Origin: Sodiomyces alkalinus F11
Taxonomy: Eukaryota; Ascomycota; Sordariomycetes; Glomerellales; Plectosphaerellaceae
Assembly (NCBI RefSeq): GCF_003711515.1
Contig: NW_021167083.1
Location: forward strand, 1,562,481-1,626,480
DNA: 64,000 nt
Reading direction: 5' to 3'
Shown: positions 24,395-37,800 of the stretch, in pieces
Layout of the letters: the number at the start of each line of letters is the position of its first letter
Position numbering within the stretch: the first letter of the stretch is position 1
Translations under genes and position numbers: made by a program
The notes under the pieces: generated by a model
Seen by the model: only the letters and a program-made list of their open reading frames with translations
Database searches by the model: none
What the model was told of the DNA's origin: nothing

Positions 24395-26323
24395 GGTACC
24401 TTAGGAATGTTAGGAAGGATGCCGAGGATGGTCTACACGTAATTAGTGGAAGAGGTCCAGGTCCCAGCATTCTGGTCCTCGTAGGCCATTCGTCCAGTGA
24501 GGCATTTCAAATCAAATATCAGCAGCCCAAGCAGAACACTTTAAAAGGCAGGGTCAGGGTAATCAGTAATCAGACACGAGCCGCATGAACGACCAGAGAC
24601 GGCATTGATCTTGGTGTAATTTCTTATTGTTGCGAATACTTCACTGGTTGCGTAATCCAGCAGATGTTTTGTGTTTAGGGACGCCGAATCTGGGCCCAAC
24701 GCAGCCCTGTCAAGGTTTTGCCCTCCTTCCTCGATATTCTCTCTCGTTTTTCCTTGCTGGAGGATCACGCAGTTGTTGTTGTGTGATTTTGATTGCAGGT
24801 ACCTTAAGGTAGACAGCTAGATACGGTACTTAGTCCGTAATACTTACTAAAATTAGCCTGACAAAATCGATATCCGGACTGCCCGACAGCTGCCACGCAT
24901 CATCCCGACTCAACTGTCTGTGCCCTTTGCGACGCATGAATAACCGCGAATTAGAGCGGAATTAGAACTCGGTCAACAGGCCGAGGTTCTCATTCTTCAT
25001 TTTAGAAACTTACTGTAACTGATTTTTCTCAGTCTCCATCACATCCGCTCATTTCCATCCAAAGCCCTCTTCCGTGGACCACGGGTCGCTATCCCACCTA
25101 CATATCATCTCGCGGACAGGCCGACGCCGCCGACGGGCTTGTGCCCTGACCCTGTCCCCGTACATGCGATGGGCTATGCAAGCGTTCGTCCGTAGATTGC
25201 AGAAACTTCATCCTCACAAATCCACAGTTACTAATGCGGGCAGCGCACTCCATGTTGTGTCAATCAAAGGGGACAAAAACATAAAAAGAAGAAAAAAAGA
25301 AGAAGAAAAAAAAAGGCCGGCGTTGTACCTGTGCCCGCGGCCGTCGGCACCCGGTGTCCCGCCCCCGCACCGCCGTTCTCCGTACATCAATCGCCTAATA
25401 CATTACTGCCTCTTGCAACACGACATATTGCTCCGTAGACGTACTCCGCAGAGCCAGTCGGTGGACGAAAGTGACGGCGTTGCCATGACTTCTATTGGAA
25501 ATATAAAGGTAAATTTCGGATTCCCAACTCTGCTTTTTTATTTTTTTTCCTCTCTGGAATATTAACAGCGGAGACTATTACCGAAGTTGACCATCTCTAT
25601 CGATGTACTCATATAAGGCAGGTAGGTAGTGACATCGGAAAAGGCAAATTTGCCGACCAAAAATACCTGGGTGGAAGGGAAGTCGGGGCCAATCACCTTA
25701 CCTACCCCAAGCAGGTCAGATACCTAAGGTACGGTAGGGAGCACAGGTGAGCTGAAATACTACGACTTTGAAGTAACACGGAGCTTTTTGGTGAGGCTTT
25801 CCGGGTGTCTCAGGCGCCCCAGTGTAGCTCAGTCAGGTGCCACCCCACCGCGTCATGGTGAGCGCATCGTTCTCCAACAAACCATCTCGCCATCTCCCAA
25901 TGCCCTCGTTTTGGTTCATGCTTCACAGGTAACGACCTTGGCTCCCTGGTAGATTCTCAGGCACCGAGCACAAGGTCAAGCACTACCACATCTATCCTTT
26001 TTTTTTTCGTTTTTAATCTTTTTTTTGCCTATTCTTCTTACCTTCCCCCCCCCCCCCTGCTCCTCACATTGGTCTCGGCCGAGACACGAGGAGAGTGCTA
26101 CTTCCTAGCCAGCCAGCCCGCATTCCTCAAGACGGGCTTCTCTTTCTCCTGGAGCTCCCTTTTGACCACGTTCTACCTTGTTCAAACTACATGCCTCTTT
26201 CAGTACGAAATTCACCCTCCAACCGTCCTATTTCGAGGTGTGCCCTTGTCGAGTTACTTGTCGAGTCTTTACAACGAAGATTCTTAACGTCCTCGTGTCC
26301 GCAGAGCCATCCGATCGCGGAAC
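24395..26323. other. divergent intergenic region, Erf4 / unrecognised membrane protein
   Basis: About 1.9 kb. It contains TACCTAAGGTA-type motifs (near 24395, 24800 and 25726), an A-rich tract (25277-25315) and a pyrimidine-rich leader with T and C runs (25998-26060) before the plus-strand gene. A 163-codon frame at 25074-25565 has poor coding character. No gene is supported. Confidence 0.5.
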
Positions 26324-27889
26324 ATGGAACATCGTTCAATGGCCGAAGATCGCGAGCCTCGTAGCCTTAGCTCGACGTCCCCGGATACCGGCCCGGGCCT
26401 GGCTACGGGGAGATACGCCGGTACCGGTACTACACCATTTTCTCCTCCGGCAGGCCACTCCATCCGCCGTTCCATGACCCTAGACGAAGGCCCCCGCTTT
26501 CGCCGGCACGGACCCTCGCACCCGGACTCCTTTGACGCGCCCCGAAGGAGGAGCACGACCAGCCTGGACGAGGCGCGGGAGCTGTTCAACCCCCAACCGA
26601 ACGGCGGTCGGCTCCCCGAGGAGGAAGGCTCAAACTGGGCCTCCGTCCCGCTGGCCTTTGCTCTGCTGCCCGCCCTCGGAGGCATATTCTTCCAGAATGG
26701 CAGTGCTGTCGTCACCGACGTGATGCTTCTGGGTCTTGCTGCCATTTTTCTTCATTGGTCCGTCACGCAGCCATGGTGCGTTCTCTCCCCCCCGTCTCAT
26801 TCTTTTTCCCCCCCCAACTCCCGGCGCCTCTACTGACGGTTCGCCAGGAGATGGTATCATTCCGCACAGGAAGTACGTGTGCGGGAAGAAGGACATTACG
26901 ACTTCGCCGTGGATTACGAAAGTGAGGAGGCGGACCATGTGAGCGTGTCCGAGACGGGACAGCCCAGCTCGTCTTCTGGGAAGGCTAAGGCGGTGCCTGG
27001 CAAGGCCTCATCCCTACGAGAGGAGGAACCCGTTCCGCCGCCGCCGAAACGAAACACAGAGCGTGAAGCGGCGAGGAGGGACGCGCTGGCCGAGCTTTAC
27101 ATTCACGAGGTATCGGCTTTGGCGTCGTGCTTCTTATTGCCCGCACTGGGGGCATACCTTCTCCACACCATCCGCGCGCAGCTGAGCCGGCCATCAGAAG
27201 GCCTGGTGTCCAACTACAACCTCACCATCTTCCTGCTGGCATCCGAGCTACGACCCTTGTCGCACCTGATGCGCTTGGTGCAGTCTCGGACGGTTCACCT
27301 ACAGAGGATCGTACACGAAAACCCGTACGAGCAAGAGCCGAGCGGCGGCGGCCCCAGACAAATCAACGAGGTCCTGGAGAGGCTGGAGGTGCTGGAATCC
27401 CGACGGGACCCGAACCCGCCGGCGCCAACGGACAGGGGGGCGTCGGAGCTGGCCAGGGCGAAACAAGAAGCGGCCATGGTACGCGACATACGGAACGCCA
27501 TACAGCCCGAGCTGGACGCCTTGAACAGGGCCGTCCGGCGTTACGAGAAGAAGGCGACGGTGCAGGCGCTGCAGACGGAATCCCGGTTCGGCGTGGTCGA
27601 CACGCGGCTGAACGACGCCATCGCGCTCGCGGCGGCCGCGGCGAAGAACAGCGCGGCGGCGCCGGGTTTCCTGCAGTGGCTGGTCGAATCGGCCGTCGGG
27701 TTGGTCGTGCTGCCTTTCCGAGCGCTCGTTTCCTTGGTCATGTTCCCTTTCCGGACCTTGGTCGGGTTTGTGTCACGCAAGAACAGGACGTCGGGGAAGT
27801 CTTCAAGGTCAGGGCGGGCATCGAAATCGCTTAATGACTCTCGTTGGTTGCGTGGTGATCGACAGCTGTCCGGGCGGGCTGCAAGGTGA
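26324..27889 (+). CDS. unrecognised multi-pass membrane protein with coiled coil
   Basis: Exons 26324-26775 and 26848-27889, joined by a GTGCG...GCCAG intron, give 497 residues. I do not recognise a named family. The N-terminal ~95 residues are polar and Arg/Ser-rich. Two hydrophobic segments follow near residues 105-150 (PLAFALLPALGGIFF and VMLLGLAAIFLHW). Two more lie near 235-285 (SALASCFLLPALGAYLL and LTIFLLASEL). A charged helical region of roughly 120 residues follows, with RQINEVLERLEVLES and ELDALNRAVRRYEKK, likely a coiled coil. A final membrane segment has LVESAVGLVVLPFRALVSLVMFPFR, and the tail is basic. Base composition and codon use match neighbouring genes, so it is very probably real. 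A structural role at an internal membrane is only a guess. Confidence 0.77.
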
Positions 27890-30492
27890 TCGAGACGACG
27901 AGGTGGCGGGACAGGGACGGTTTTCCTACGGCATTTGCTATTGAAAGAAGCGTCGTACTTACCCCTCTGTGTCACTCCTGTCTCTCTGCTGTCTCTGGTT
28001 CGATTCGTTTTGCCATTCTGGTCATCGCAATCTTGAGAGAGAAGATGGTGAAGGGTCTCAGTGGACGCCCAGCAGTTTCGTTGAGCGTCGAGTGGATGGA
28101 CCCCCAGGTAGCTCTGTACAGGGGAAAAGGGGTCGTATGCATTTGATATCCACCAACGACGTGTCTCAACGCGGCCATACTCCGTACAGGTACTACATAT
28201 CTACACGTACCGCGAACGTTTATTTGCGTATCTTGTACTGCCCAAATCGCGTAATCGGCCGTTAGGTTATTCCACCCCGAGGAGGTCTGTGCGGTAATTC
28301 CACCCTGAGGGAGGTCTATACGACAGTTCTTACCTCCGCTTTTTCTTTTTCTTTCCTTTCCCTTTTTCCTCTCCTATCTCGTTCTCCTTTCTTTTCCTCC
28401 TTACTTCCTTGAAAGCATGTTCCAGTATAACTCTCGACTCAGGCTGTCTTACTGGAGATCGTTTCTGCGTATGCAGACAAAACCAGGAACCAATCCAAGG
28501 TGACAATTGACTGGACAGGACTCGAGATGCGAAATCAGACCTCGAACACGTATTCGACAGTCGCGTAAAAATGTCATTCCCGTGAAGCCACCCCGGTGGT
28601 TAGCTGCCTTGCGGAACCAAATTCGGTCGGTTGGTAGCACCCTACCTTCTTTCGGAACAGGTTTTGAACCAACGATTAGTACTACCCGTCAAGGTTTTCG
28701 CCGGTACGCGAGCCTGACGGAAACTCGAGACGGAGGCAGATCCGGCCAAGCCACTCGAAGAGTCAGTCCAAAGGACCATGTCGGTACCTATGCGAATAGA
28801 GACCCTTAGTCAGTTAGACCGACTTGCCATCCGAGCGACCTCTATCCAGAGAACGGCCCCGATGGCATAATGTTCGAACGTTCGCATCCCCTTTGTTCGT
28901 TGACAAGCGTGCTCTTTGTGCCTGAACTGCCCCGTCTTGGCCGGAGAGACGCTAATGCAGTGTCATGCTTATGCGACATGATCCCCATACGGAGTACGCT
29001 CAGGTCGAGCCGCTTGAACGACAGTCGAGCCAAGAGACGTTCAAGTGGGTGATTTTCACCCCGGGCATCCATCCTAGATGACGACCAAGCAGACGCTGGG
29101 ACAGAGCGTGACGCTAGACACCCATCTCGCCGGTTTCTCAAGCCGGAAGACAGATGGTCTAATTTGTGCTGTTGTCCGTTTTCTTCTGCCGTCCCCGCTA
29201 CTACGGATAGAGCTGACCGACTGGTCTTACTCGTCTCTGGACCTCTGGACCAACCAGTCGCATTCCACCCTCTGCTCTACAATATTGACGGAACCATCTA
29301 TCGTTCGAACAGAACAGAACAGAGACGAGACGGATGGCTTTGGGAAGTGGAAGCGGCGAAGACGCGGAAAACAGGGGAAGGCTTGACTTGAGCCTTTTCA
29401 TTGCTTGGTCGCGAGACTCCTCATGGTATCATGGTACCTATCATGGTAGCGCTCACCGATCGTGGGCTCCGACCAGCCTTCCTTGCGTCTCACCTTGCGT
29501 CTCACCTTGCGTCGTGATCGCCCTAGGACCGGCCCTCTGGGCTTACCGACCGAGACAAGGCCAGATTCGTCCCACTGAGGACGGCGTGGATGGTGCGAAA
29601 TCTATTCGTCGCCTGCCGCTGCCCTTGTTGCCATCCGGGTCGTCGACCTGCCTCCCTGCGACCTGGCGTCACCATCATCCGTCGAATACCGTCTAAACTA
29701 TCATGATCCACCAACTCCCGGTCGTAGGTATATTGTTTCTTCTTTCACAGAAACAACCTTCGTATGTCCGCCTGTCGTTTGGCTTCCACCGGTCCCCTTC
29801 CCCGTGTACTCCTCGACTCCTACAATATGCATATGCCCTTCGAACGCTGCGTACTCTCACCGCATCCGCTCCCCCCCCCCTTTTTTTCTTTTCTTCCCCC
29901 GTGCATCGCCCACAACCACTAGGTGATCTAGTCTCAAGTCCTAGTCTGAGCTTGCTCGTCTATACTACTATACTACTAACCTCCCAAGTCGCTCACCCGC
30001 ATCTAATCTTCCCCTTGTTGTGATATAACACTAGTCTCCAACGAGAGGTTGCTTCTTCCGTTGCCCAGCCACTGTACTGTCCGTCATCTCAGGGCTGACT
30101 TACACCCCCAGCCTCCGGGCAAGCGTTGTGCTGGCTGTTCTCTGTTGGTTCGGCACTCCTAACGCTTGACGTTTGTTTCTCTTGTATCCGCTGGGTCGCC
30201 TGGGAACACTTAGCCATTGTCGGAACATTACAACACCATCCCATACTCATCCCCTTCATGTTCCTACCCAACCTGGATTACCAGCCGTCACATCTGAGTG
30301 TCCTTCCTCCGACGACATCTCCATCATGTCCTGCAGCCTCAATGGTGGATGTTATTAACAAACCTGTCTTCCTGACTGCTTCCACCTCTCTGTCCAACCT
30401 GAGGCGTAAGGCGTAAGGCGTAAAGCGTGAAAGCGCGAAACTACTCCCATAAACCGAGCAGGCATCAGCTTCAGCAGCAGAGAGGTCACACG
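27890..30492. other. 2.6-kb intergenic region with short tandem repeats
   Basis: No gene is supported on either strand. There is an imperfect tandem pair, ATTCCACCC(C/T)GAGG...GAGGTCT, at 28268-28321. TCATGGTA repeats lie at 29421-29448 and CCTTGCGTCTCA repeats at 29481-29513. A GGCGTAA/AGCGTGAA run lies just before the DUF4203 gene (30400-30425). The last few hundred bases are pyrimidine-rich leader-like sequence. Open frames of 60-120 codons here lack domain or codon support. Confidence 0.5.
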
Positions 30493-33400
30493 ATGCCCAG
30501 AGGTGTCCGCGTCTGGACACTGCTGTGTCTGCTCCTATTATACCATGCCGCTGCTTCAAACGGTGCCCTGTTCCCGGTACGCAGACAAGAGGGTGAAGAC
30601 GTACCACCATCACCATCACCACCGCCGTCACCATCGTCGTCGCCTGCGCAAACGCTTTCCGAAAGCCAAGGCGATCAGCGTAGTCGAACCTCAGGCTCTC
30701 CTCCTTCAAGCCTCGAATCCAGTGCAAATCTCCTCACGACCTCGGACACCCGGTCCACCGACCTGACTCCGTCCGCCGCCCCCACGAGTGACATTGGTTC
30801 TAAGACGGAGGAGGACATTCCCGATAATGGTAAGAGGGGCATTTTACGTTGCTTGTACCCCATGAGGGGGTATCCAAACACTAACGGTGTCTCCGCGTGT
30901 CTTTAGTGAACATCCCAGAGGGCGAGTTGCCTCTGCAACCCCAAATTACGCCGGGATGGGGAGTAGCAGGTGTCTTGATGATCTGTACAGGGATCGTATA
31001 CGCCCTCGTGGGTATCAAAACCGCACGCATCCACGCCTTCTTCTCGACAGCCATCTTGACAAGTCTGGGTACCGCCGTGCTCGTCCTTTACGTCACGGAG
31101 ATTCCGGTGTCCCTCGCCGTGCAAGGGGGATATGTCGCTGCCGCGATGTTTACCGGCATCATGCTCGGGGGGGTCGCTACCTTCTTCAAAGAGCTCACCG
31201 CGAGTTTCGGCTGCCTGTTGGGGGGCTTTTGCTTGAGCATGTGGCTGTTGTGTCTAAAGCCCGGAGGTCTGCTGCCCCAGACGACGACCAGGATTATTTT
31301 CATCACCTGCCTCACCATGGGTGCTTTCGCCCTCTACTTCGTCCGCTACGTCCGGCCTTACGCCCTCATTGCCTCTATATCCTTCAGCGGAGCCACCGTC
31401 ACCGTTCTCGGGATTGACTGCTTCAGCCGCGCCGGACTTAAGGAGTTCTGGGCTTATCTCTGGGACCTGAACCAAGACTTATTTCCCCTGGGAACGAAAA
31501 CGTACCCCGTGACTAGAGGCATCCGCGTGGAAACGGCAGTCATCGTTGTGATCTCCGCTGCGGGCGTCTTCTCCCAGTTTAGGTTGTGGAGGGTCATCAA
31601 CCCCCGCCGTATTCAGCGTGACGCAGAACGCGCCCAACAGCAGCGCGACCTCGCCGAAGAAGAGGAGAACGTCGGGCGCAGAGTACAGGCGCAAACTGAC
31701 CAGGAGAAACAGCTGTGGGAGAAGAGGTACGGCGGCGGCACGCAGCCTGGAGCCAATTCGAGTGGCTCCGTGCTCCTTTCTCCATGCCAAACCGGGGAGA
31801 GGCGGAATGGGAGCATCCATAGCCGTGGGTCTGGTGGACCGCAGTCATCTATCAAGGCCGAGACCGCCCAAGGGAAGGAGGCTCTACCTTCTTCTCGAGG
31901 AACCCCCCGGGTGTCCAGTGATGGCGTCCCGGGTGCCTTAATGGCCTCCGGAAACGACAAAGATGGCGTTGTGACAGTCCGAGTAGCAGCAGACGATACC
32001 CTTCCGGCAATGCGACCAGGAATCGCCAACCCCAACCCCGAGGAACTGGGTCCTCGAGGCCAGAGCCTGGATCAGGCTCGGGGTCGGGATCAGGAACCAA
32101 CTGCGGGCGACGTTCCTCCAGCATCTCCCCAGAAAGCCCATTCGTTGCAAGAGAAGGTTGTAGCTCACCCTCCGCCCGTCGTGCCGCTTCCATTCAAGGT
32201 CCCTACCCGGAACGAAGACATGGGGACTGAGGCAGAGGAAGATCGATCGTCAGTCGCAACTTTCGCTTCCAGAGAGTACGACGACCCGCTCGTCGCCGAC
32301 AAGCGTCAGTCGATAGCCGAGGGAATTTCCGAGCATGCTAGAGACGTCCCCGGCCGAGTCTCACAAAGGATATCTCATTCCATGAATCGCGAACCGGGCA
32401 CTAGCCAGGATCAGCTGGCCATTCTACTGACACGATCGTCTCGGGATGTCGATGATAGGTCTGTCGCCGCAACTATGGACGTTGAGAGTCTTTGGGGGGT
32501 CGAGGACTCGCCATCGAGCCTAAGCCGGCGCATTACCTCCGACCTTGGCGTCGATCTTGTTCCTCAACAGGCTGCCGACCAAGAAGCGGACAGCGGCGTG
32601 GCGCCACAGTCGGCCGCAGTCCCACAAGCTGAAATACAATTACAGCAGGCGCCTATGCCGTCGGACGAGGACGCCAAAGACTTGTCAACAGCCAAAAGTG
32701 CTGCGGCGAAGGCCCATCTCAACATGCCAAACACCAGCGAGACAGTACTGCCCGAGGGAACACGAGCCGACGACGAATCACCCAAGCGTGCAGACGCAGG
32801 GACCGCAGCCAACGTGTCTTTAAAAAGGCCAATGCCTCCGGAACCGTCTATTCCAGGACCCCGGAACCCAAAGTCCGTGACATCAGTTGAATCCACGCCG
32901 GTTAGTTTGACGAGAGACCGGCTGCCGCATGCGCTCTCTCGGGTGGCCATGTCATACCGCACGAACGAGTGGGCCAAGCATCTCAGCCACGCAGACCTTC
33001 CAGAACCGGAACGAATCCAGCTCGGGCATCTCGAGCAGCCGCACCCTGTCGAAGGCACAGCAGACAGAAAGGGAGCAGAGGGTGTTAAGGAAGAAACGCC
33101 GGCTCCGTTGGATGTGGACGATTTGCAGCAGACAGCGAAAACATGCGCCTCGGTGGCTCAGCTGCCAACGCAAAATGACCCCAAGGCACGACCCTCTTCC
33201 ACCGTCGGTGCAAAGCCATCTCTTCGAGGCCAGGGCCCAATCACTTTGGCCCGAAATGCTTCGTCTGGGGCCACCACAAGAGTGGAGAGGCCCGGGACAT
33301 GGAAGAGCATCTGTAGTACCACCTGGCCGTTAAGCGGCGAGCAGGCGGGTCAGGCCATCGGGAACTCGGGCGAGTCGGGCCCGCCATACCTGGCCGAAGC

Positions 33401-34124
33401 AGCAGCGGGACCGGAAAACTCGGCCAAGCGTTTCAGCGATCATACCTTGATTGGACAGAGGGAGATGCTCCTTCGGAGCAGATCAAACCTTTACCCCCCG
33501 GGTTCGGCGACCATGCCGAATTTATACCCCCCCGCAGCACGGGCGCCCAGCGAAGCCGGGTCCGTCTATAACCAGCCGATGCACTCCATGTCCGGGCCGC
33601 TCCCGGCCGTCATGGCTGACGACGACATGCCTTTGAGCCAGCGCAAGGAGATGATTCGGCGACACAGCCTGCTGAGGAACTCAAACTCGTTCGCTTCTCG
33701 GCCGACCAGCGGTGTGATGTATTTCAATCTTGAGGGCGAAGCCGTCATGTCCACCGACCACCTCCCCCTGGGCCGACCTCATCCTTGCGTCCCGTCGCTG
33801 CCGACGAGGGATTTCCACCAGCCCTCGGTGTTCCGCCCGCCGGACCCGCGTTCGGGAACCCCGGTCCCGTTCCTCGGGGGCTTCGAGCAGAGGCCGGCCA
33901 GGGTCAGCAGTCGCGAGCACGAGGTGCAGCGCTCGATGGATGCGCAGCGAAGGGCGCTCATGGGCCTCAAGGACGCGGAAGCCCAGAGGCGGGAGAGGGA
34001 GAGCTTGGTACGGGAGATAGACAACCGGGCTTTTACGGCGCGGATGCAGAGCGGTGACCTGCTCGAAGCGCATCGCGACACGCTGCGGAGGATGCAGAAG
34101 CAAGCGAACCCAAACCAGACATAG
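30493..34124 (+). CDS. DUF4203 / TMEM198-like multi-pass membrane protein with long disordered tail
   Basis: Exons 30493-30829 and 30907-34124, joined by GTAAGA...TTTAG in phase 1, give 1,184 residues. A signal peptide opens the protein (RVWTLLCLLLLYHAAASNGA), and the second ATG of the frame was chosen because it starts exactly there. A Ser/Pro-rich lumenal segment follows to about residue 112. About seven hydrophobic segments then run to ~350: GVAGVLMICTGIVYALVG, FFSTAILTSLGTAVLVLYV, GGYVAAAMFTGIMLGGVATF, CLLGGFCLSMWLLCL, IIFITCLTMGAFALYF, IASISFSGATVTVLG and AVIVVISAAGVFSQF. This matches the TM7S3/TM198-like (DUF4203) pattern. The remaining ~800 residues are Ser/Pro/Glu-rich. They end in a conserved-looking charged helix (EVQRSMDAQRRALMGLKDAE). 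Molecular function is unknown. Confidence 0.85.
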
Positions 34125-34593
34125 GCGTCTCGTCTTTCGTGCTCTCGTTTCTCCTTGTTGGTCTTTTCGTTTTTCGTCTATCTCTATGCTTTTAATCCTC
34201 TCGTTCGCTCTTTTTTTATTTTCTTTTTCTCGAACCACATTCTGTCATGGTCATTTATGTGCACCAGTTATTAGGGAGAATAGTTTCATTTCCAGAACAT
34301 TTTATACCACGGGAAACGGGGCTTGGAAGCATGCGCGATCTGGGTGATAATAATAATAAAAAGACAAAAAAAAAGAGATATAAAGAAAAAGAAGAGGGAC
34401 CTATAAATAGGAACGGATGAGAGACTGTTGTGATGGAAGTTGTGGAAAAGAAGCATCTTAGCCCTAAACTAACTAATATCAAGCGATGAAGCCATCGACG
34501 AGGTTAAAAGGCAGAAAACGTCTATTAAAGGTTCCGCATTTTCGCCAAACGTTGATTATGCGCCGATCGCCCCGGCATGCCTTGACGGACCGA
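34125..34593. other. 3' flank of DUF4203 gene up to the retrotransposon
   Basis: Contains T-rich then A-rich tracts (34180-34230 and 34345-34395) consistent with 3' UTR and terminator DNA. No gene is seen. Confidence 0.5.
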
Positions 34594-34598
34594 GACAT
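34594..34598. repeat. target-site duplication GACAT, left
   Basis: GACAT directly precedes the left LTR and is identical to the bases directly after the right LTR. Confidence 0.88.
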
Positions 34599-34802
34599 TA
34601 TCAGATAAAGCGTAGTCAAAATCGTTATAAAAATAGGTCGAAATTGATTGAGGTAATTGTGTATAATTATGACTGTCTTAGACCGTTAGGGAAACGCTGC
34701 CACCGTATTTTATATGGTGCAGATTCTGTAAGCGTCTACCCGGATTATACTCTTAGCAATCCGGCCTATTACGTAACTGAAAAGACTATAGTCTATTCGA
34801 TA
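34599..34802 (-). repeat. copia 3' LTR (left copy)
   Basis: 204 bp, aligning without gaps to 39965-40168. By my hand count it differs at 13 sites, all C/T or G/A. The termini read TA...TA on the top strand where the original would be TG...CA, consistent with RIP of the terminal dinucleotides. Confidence 0.93.
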
Positions 34803-37800
34803 TACCCCCTAATCGTCCTAAACGTTAGTTAGGCGATTAAAGCTATTCGTAATCGGCAGATAATTCAGCTATCTAATCTGTTCGCTATAGCCGCCCTTAA
34901 ATTCATCCTCCAGGTCCTTTAAATATTCTATCCGGACTTCCTCTAGCTGTTTCTGCTATAACTGTTCCCGTATATCTATCACGCCTACCTAGGACCTAAA
35001 TATCTTAAATTTCTCGCCGTATAACGCCTTCGTTGATCCGTCTACTACTATTTCCGCGCTTGTAACGTACGTTATAAGTATTTGCCCTTATTCCTTTACT
35101 TAACGTAACTAGTGGCCGTGGATATCGATATAGCGGAGGCGTGTTATTAACGTGCTAATCTCTTAATTAACTAATCGAATCGTTTAGTTATTATCGTATA
35201 AGATCCTTAATTCCGGATCGTTAAATTCCACTCCTATACTAAGTAATAGGCGTTATATAAAGATACCCTCTTTTACACCTTATACTAACGCTAATAGCTC
35301 TGCCTCCGTTATAAACGTCATAACCGTATCCTACTTATTAGCGTGCTACGCTATTATACCGCTAAATAAGCGTATCACGTATGCTTGACTGCTCTTTCGA
35401 TCGAGAGTATTATCGGTAAATAAGGCATTAGTGTAGATTTCGATAGTATCACTACCCCCTAATTCTAACGTAAACGATTAGCTATTAATTGGATAGAGGA
35501 TTAGATAATCGGCGGCCTTATAGTGAATAGGCCCTGGATTAATATTAAACCGGTATAGCCTGGATACTATAAACGCAATATTAGGCCGCGATATCACTAC
35601 TACGTATAGTATAGATCCTATCTTCCGTTAATAGCTTTTAGTATTAGTCGAGGTTCCTAAATAAGGTAGTAGCTCTATAACCTTAATTAGGTGTGTTAGG
35701 CGATAGTTACTACTATACTTACTATTCGGCTTTAATAGGCGTTCTAACTTAGTAATATAATCGCGTTATAATAGCTATATTTTATGGGCGACGCGGTCGC
35801 AAATAACCTTAATACTCAGGAACCACTATAGAGGATCGCCACCTTATAGGTTATAGTGGCGTTATAGGTTATTAACGGCCTGCTCTATCTACGCCTTATA
35901 TTATTCCTTATAAGTAATAACGATATCGTTAACGTAGAAGAATAGGATTAAACCGCGACGCAGAAAATAACACGGTTCTTATAGCACTATCTAGAATCCG
36001 TCCGCTAAAAGGATAGCCGAAAAATACTTTTACTGAAGTAGTGGAGACTCCTTAAGTCTATATAACGCCTTTTTTAGGTGTAAACGACCCCTAAGGGCTA
36101 GAAGGCCTGGTGGCGGGTATATAAAGATATCGTGGGGGAGGGGCGCGTGTATAAACGCGTTTATAACGTTAAATTATAATAGCGTAAGGTTAAATCGGGT
36201 AATAATAGCTATTAACGCGCGGAATAACTATCCGGCTAGTATTACTGCGTATATCTCCTCGAGCGAGAATTAATACTACTAATCTCCTTATACTATAAAC
36301 CTTATAGCTCCGTAGGTAGTCTTCTTATACCTATCGGAATAGGTGGCCAAAAGGGTGCGAGGGTATATCGCGAGGGTTCTTCGGAGGAGGAGGGAGGTCT
36401 TTACGGTGGATCTTTACGGCTATTAGGGTAACCACCGGAGTACCCGCCGGAGTAACCGCCGGGGTTATATTTCCCGATATAGCCTCCCTAGTCGTGCTTC
36501 CGGTAGCTACCGCCGGGGCTATAAATTTATAGAGTATCGTTAAGCGTCGCTGTAGCGCTATAGGCGTAGACCTTTTTAACCGTAATTTAGTTAGCGAAAT
36601 CCTATTTAATATATATATATTAGGTATATAACGGCTAGCGTTAAATACTATAACCTAATAGTCTCTTTTCTAGCTATCTCCTTACCGAATTAGTTACGCT
36701 CCTTTATTTAATAGGAGCCCTATAGCCGTAGCTATAGGGGTATCGTAGCACTATATTCCGTTATCCTAGAACCCTACGATCGTAGGGGTAATTATGGTTT
36801 CCTAATATAACGGCTACTATTAGCGCTATAACCGACGGCGGGGTTATTAATAGAGTAGGAAGTAATAGATCGGGCGGATATAGATAGTGATTAGGCATTA
36901 TACCGGCTAAATTACACTATTTATAACCTAAATCTTATCCTGATTAACTCGAGATAGCCTCCTTTACCCCCTTATGGCCGGGCATTACGGACTATAACCT
37001 TAACGGTAAAGCCGTCGAGGAAGGGGATCCGGGGGCGTTTACCCCCGGATCTAATAATTCAAAATAAGCCGTTATATAAAGGGGAGGTCTTTAGCTTATA
37101 CGTCCGTAAATGGCTATGAATCTCTAGCCTTCTCCTGCTCGATCTGACTAATTAGGTCTTCTAATTACTCCTTAGTTAATTAACGGAGGTCGTCCTTAAA
37201 GGTGGCGATATCGCCGTTAAAGAAGGCGCGTTCATTAAAATCTATATCGCGCGTTCGAATAACGCGGTTATAGCGGCGTAGGCTAGGTACCTAGATACGG
37301 AAAATATTAGTAGAATCATAGCCGATAAGGTAGCCGATATAGGCGCGAGGAGCGATATGATTTGATAGCTTATTAGTAGCCTTTTAGGCGTCCTTTATTA
37401 TCGCGTACGCTTTATAGCCGTAAGCTCGAAGGTATGATAAAATCGGCTTCTTTTTAAAGAGGGCCTTATAGGGCGTTTTCTAATCCTTTTACTACCTTCG
37501 TGACGTCCGGTTATAGACGTATACTGCCGTGGGAATAGCCTTAGGCTATATAAACGGCGGTAGTTTTACGTGGATATTTATCGTATAATCCTTCGAAATA
37601 ACCACGGTAATAGCGCGTTCGGCACCCCCGTTCTATGCTTAAGTGTCGGTAGCAGATACCTCTACAAGGATGCCCTCGTTATATAGGAATTAGGTGATAT
37701 CGTGGGATTAAGTTAGTTCGTTATTAGATTCGAAAACGCGCACCTTATAGCCTAATTAACGGTCCACTTAGGCGAGGAATTCCTTGATTATTACGAGGAT

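Noticed and set aside
25074..25565. 163-codon plus-strand frame
   Set aside because: Contains a Lys/Glu run from an A-rich tract and no recognisable protein features.
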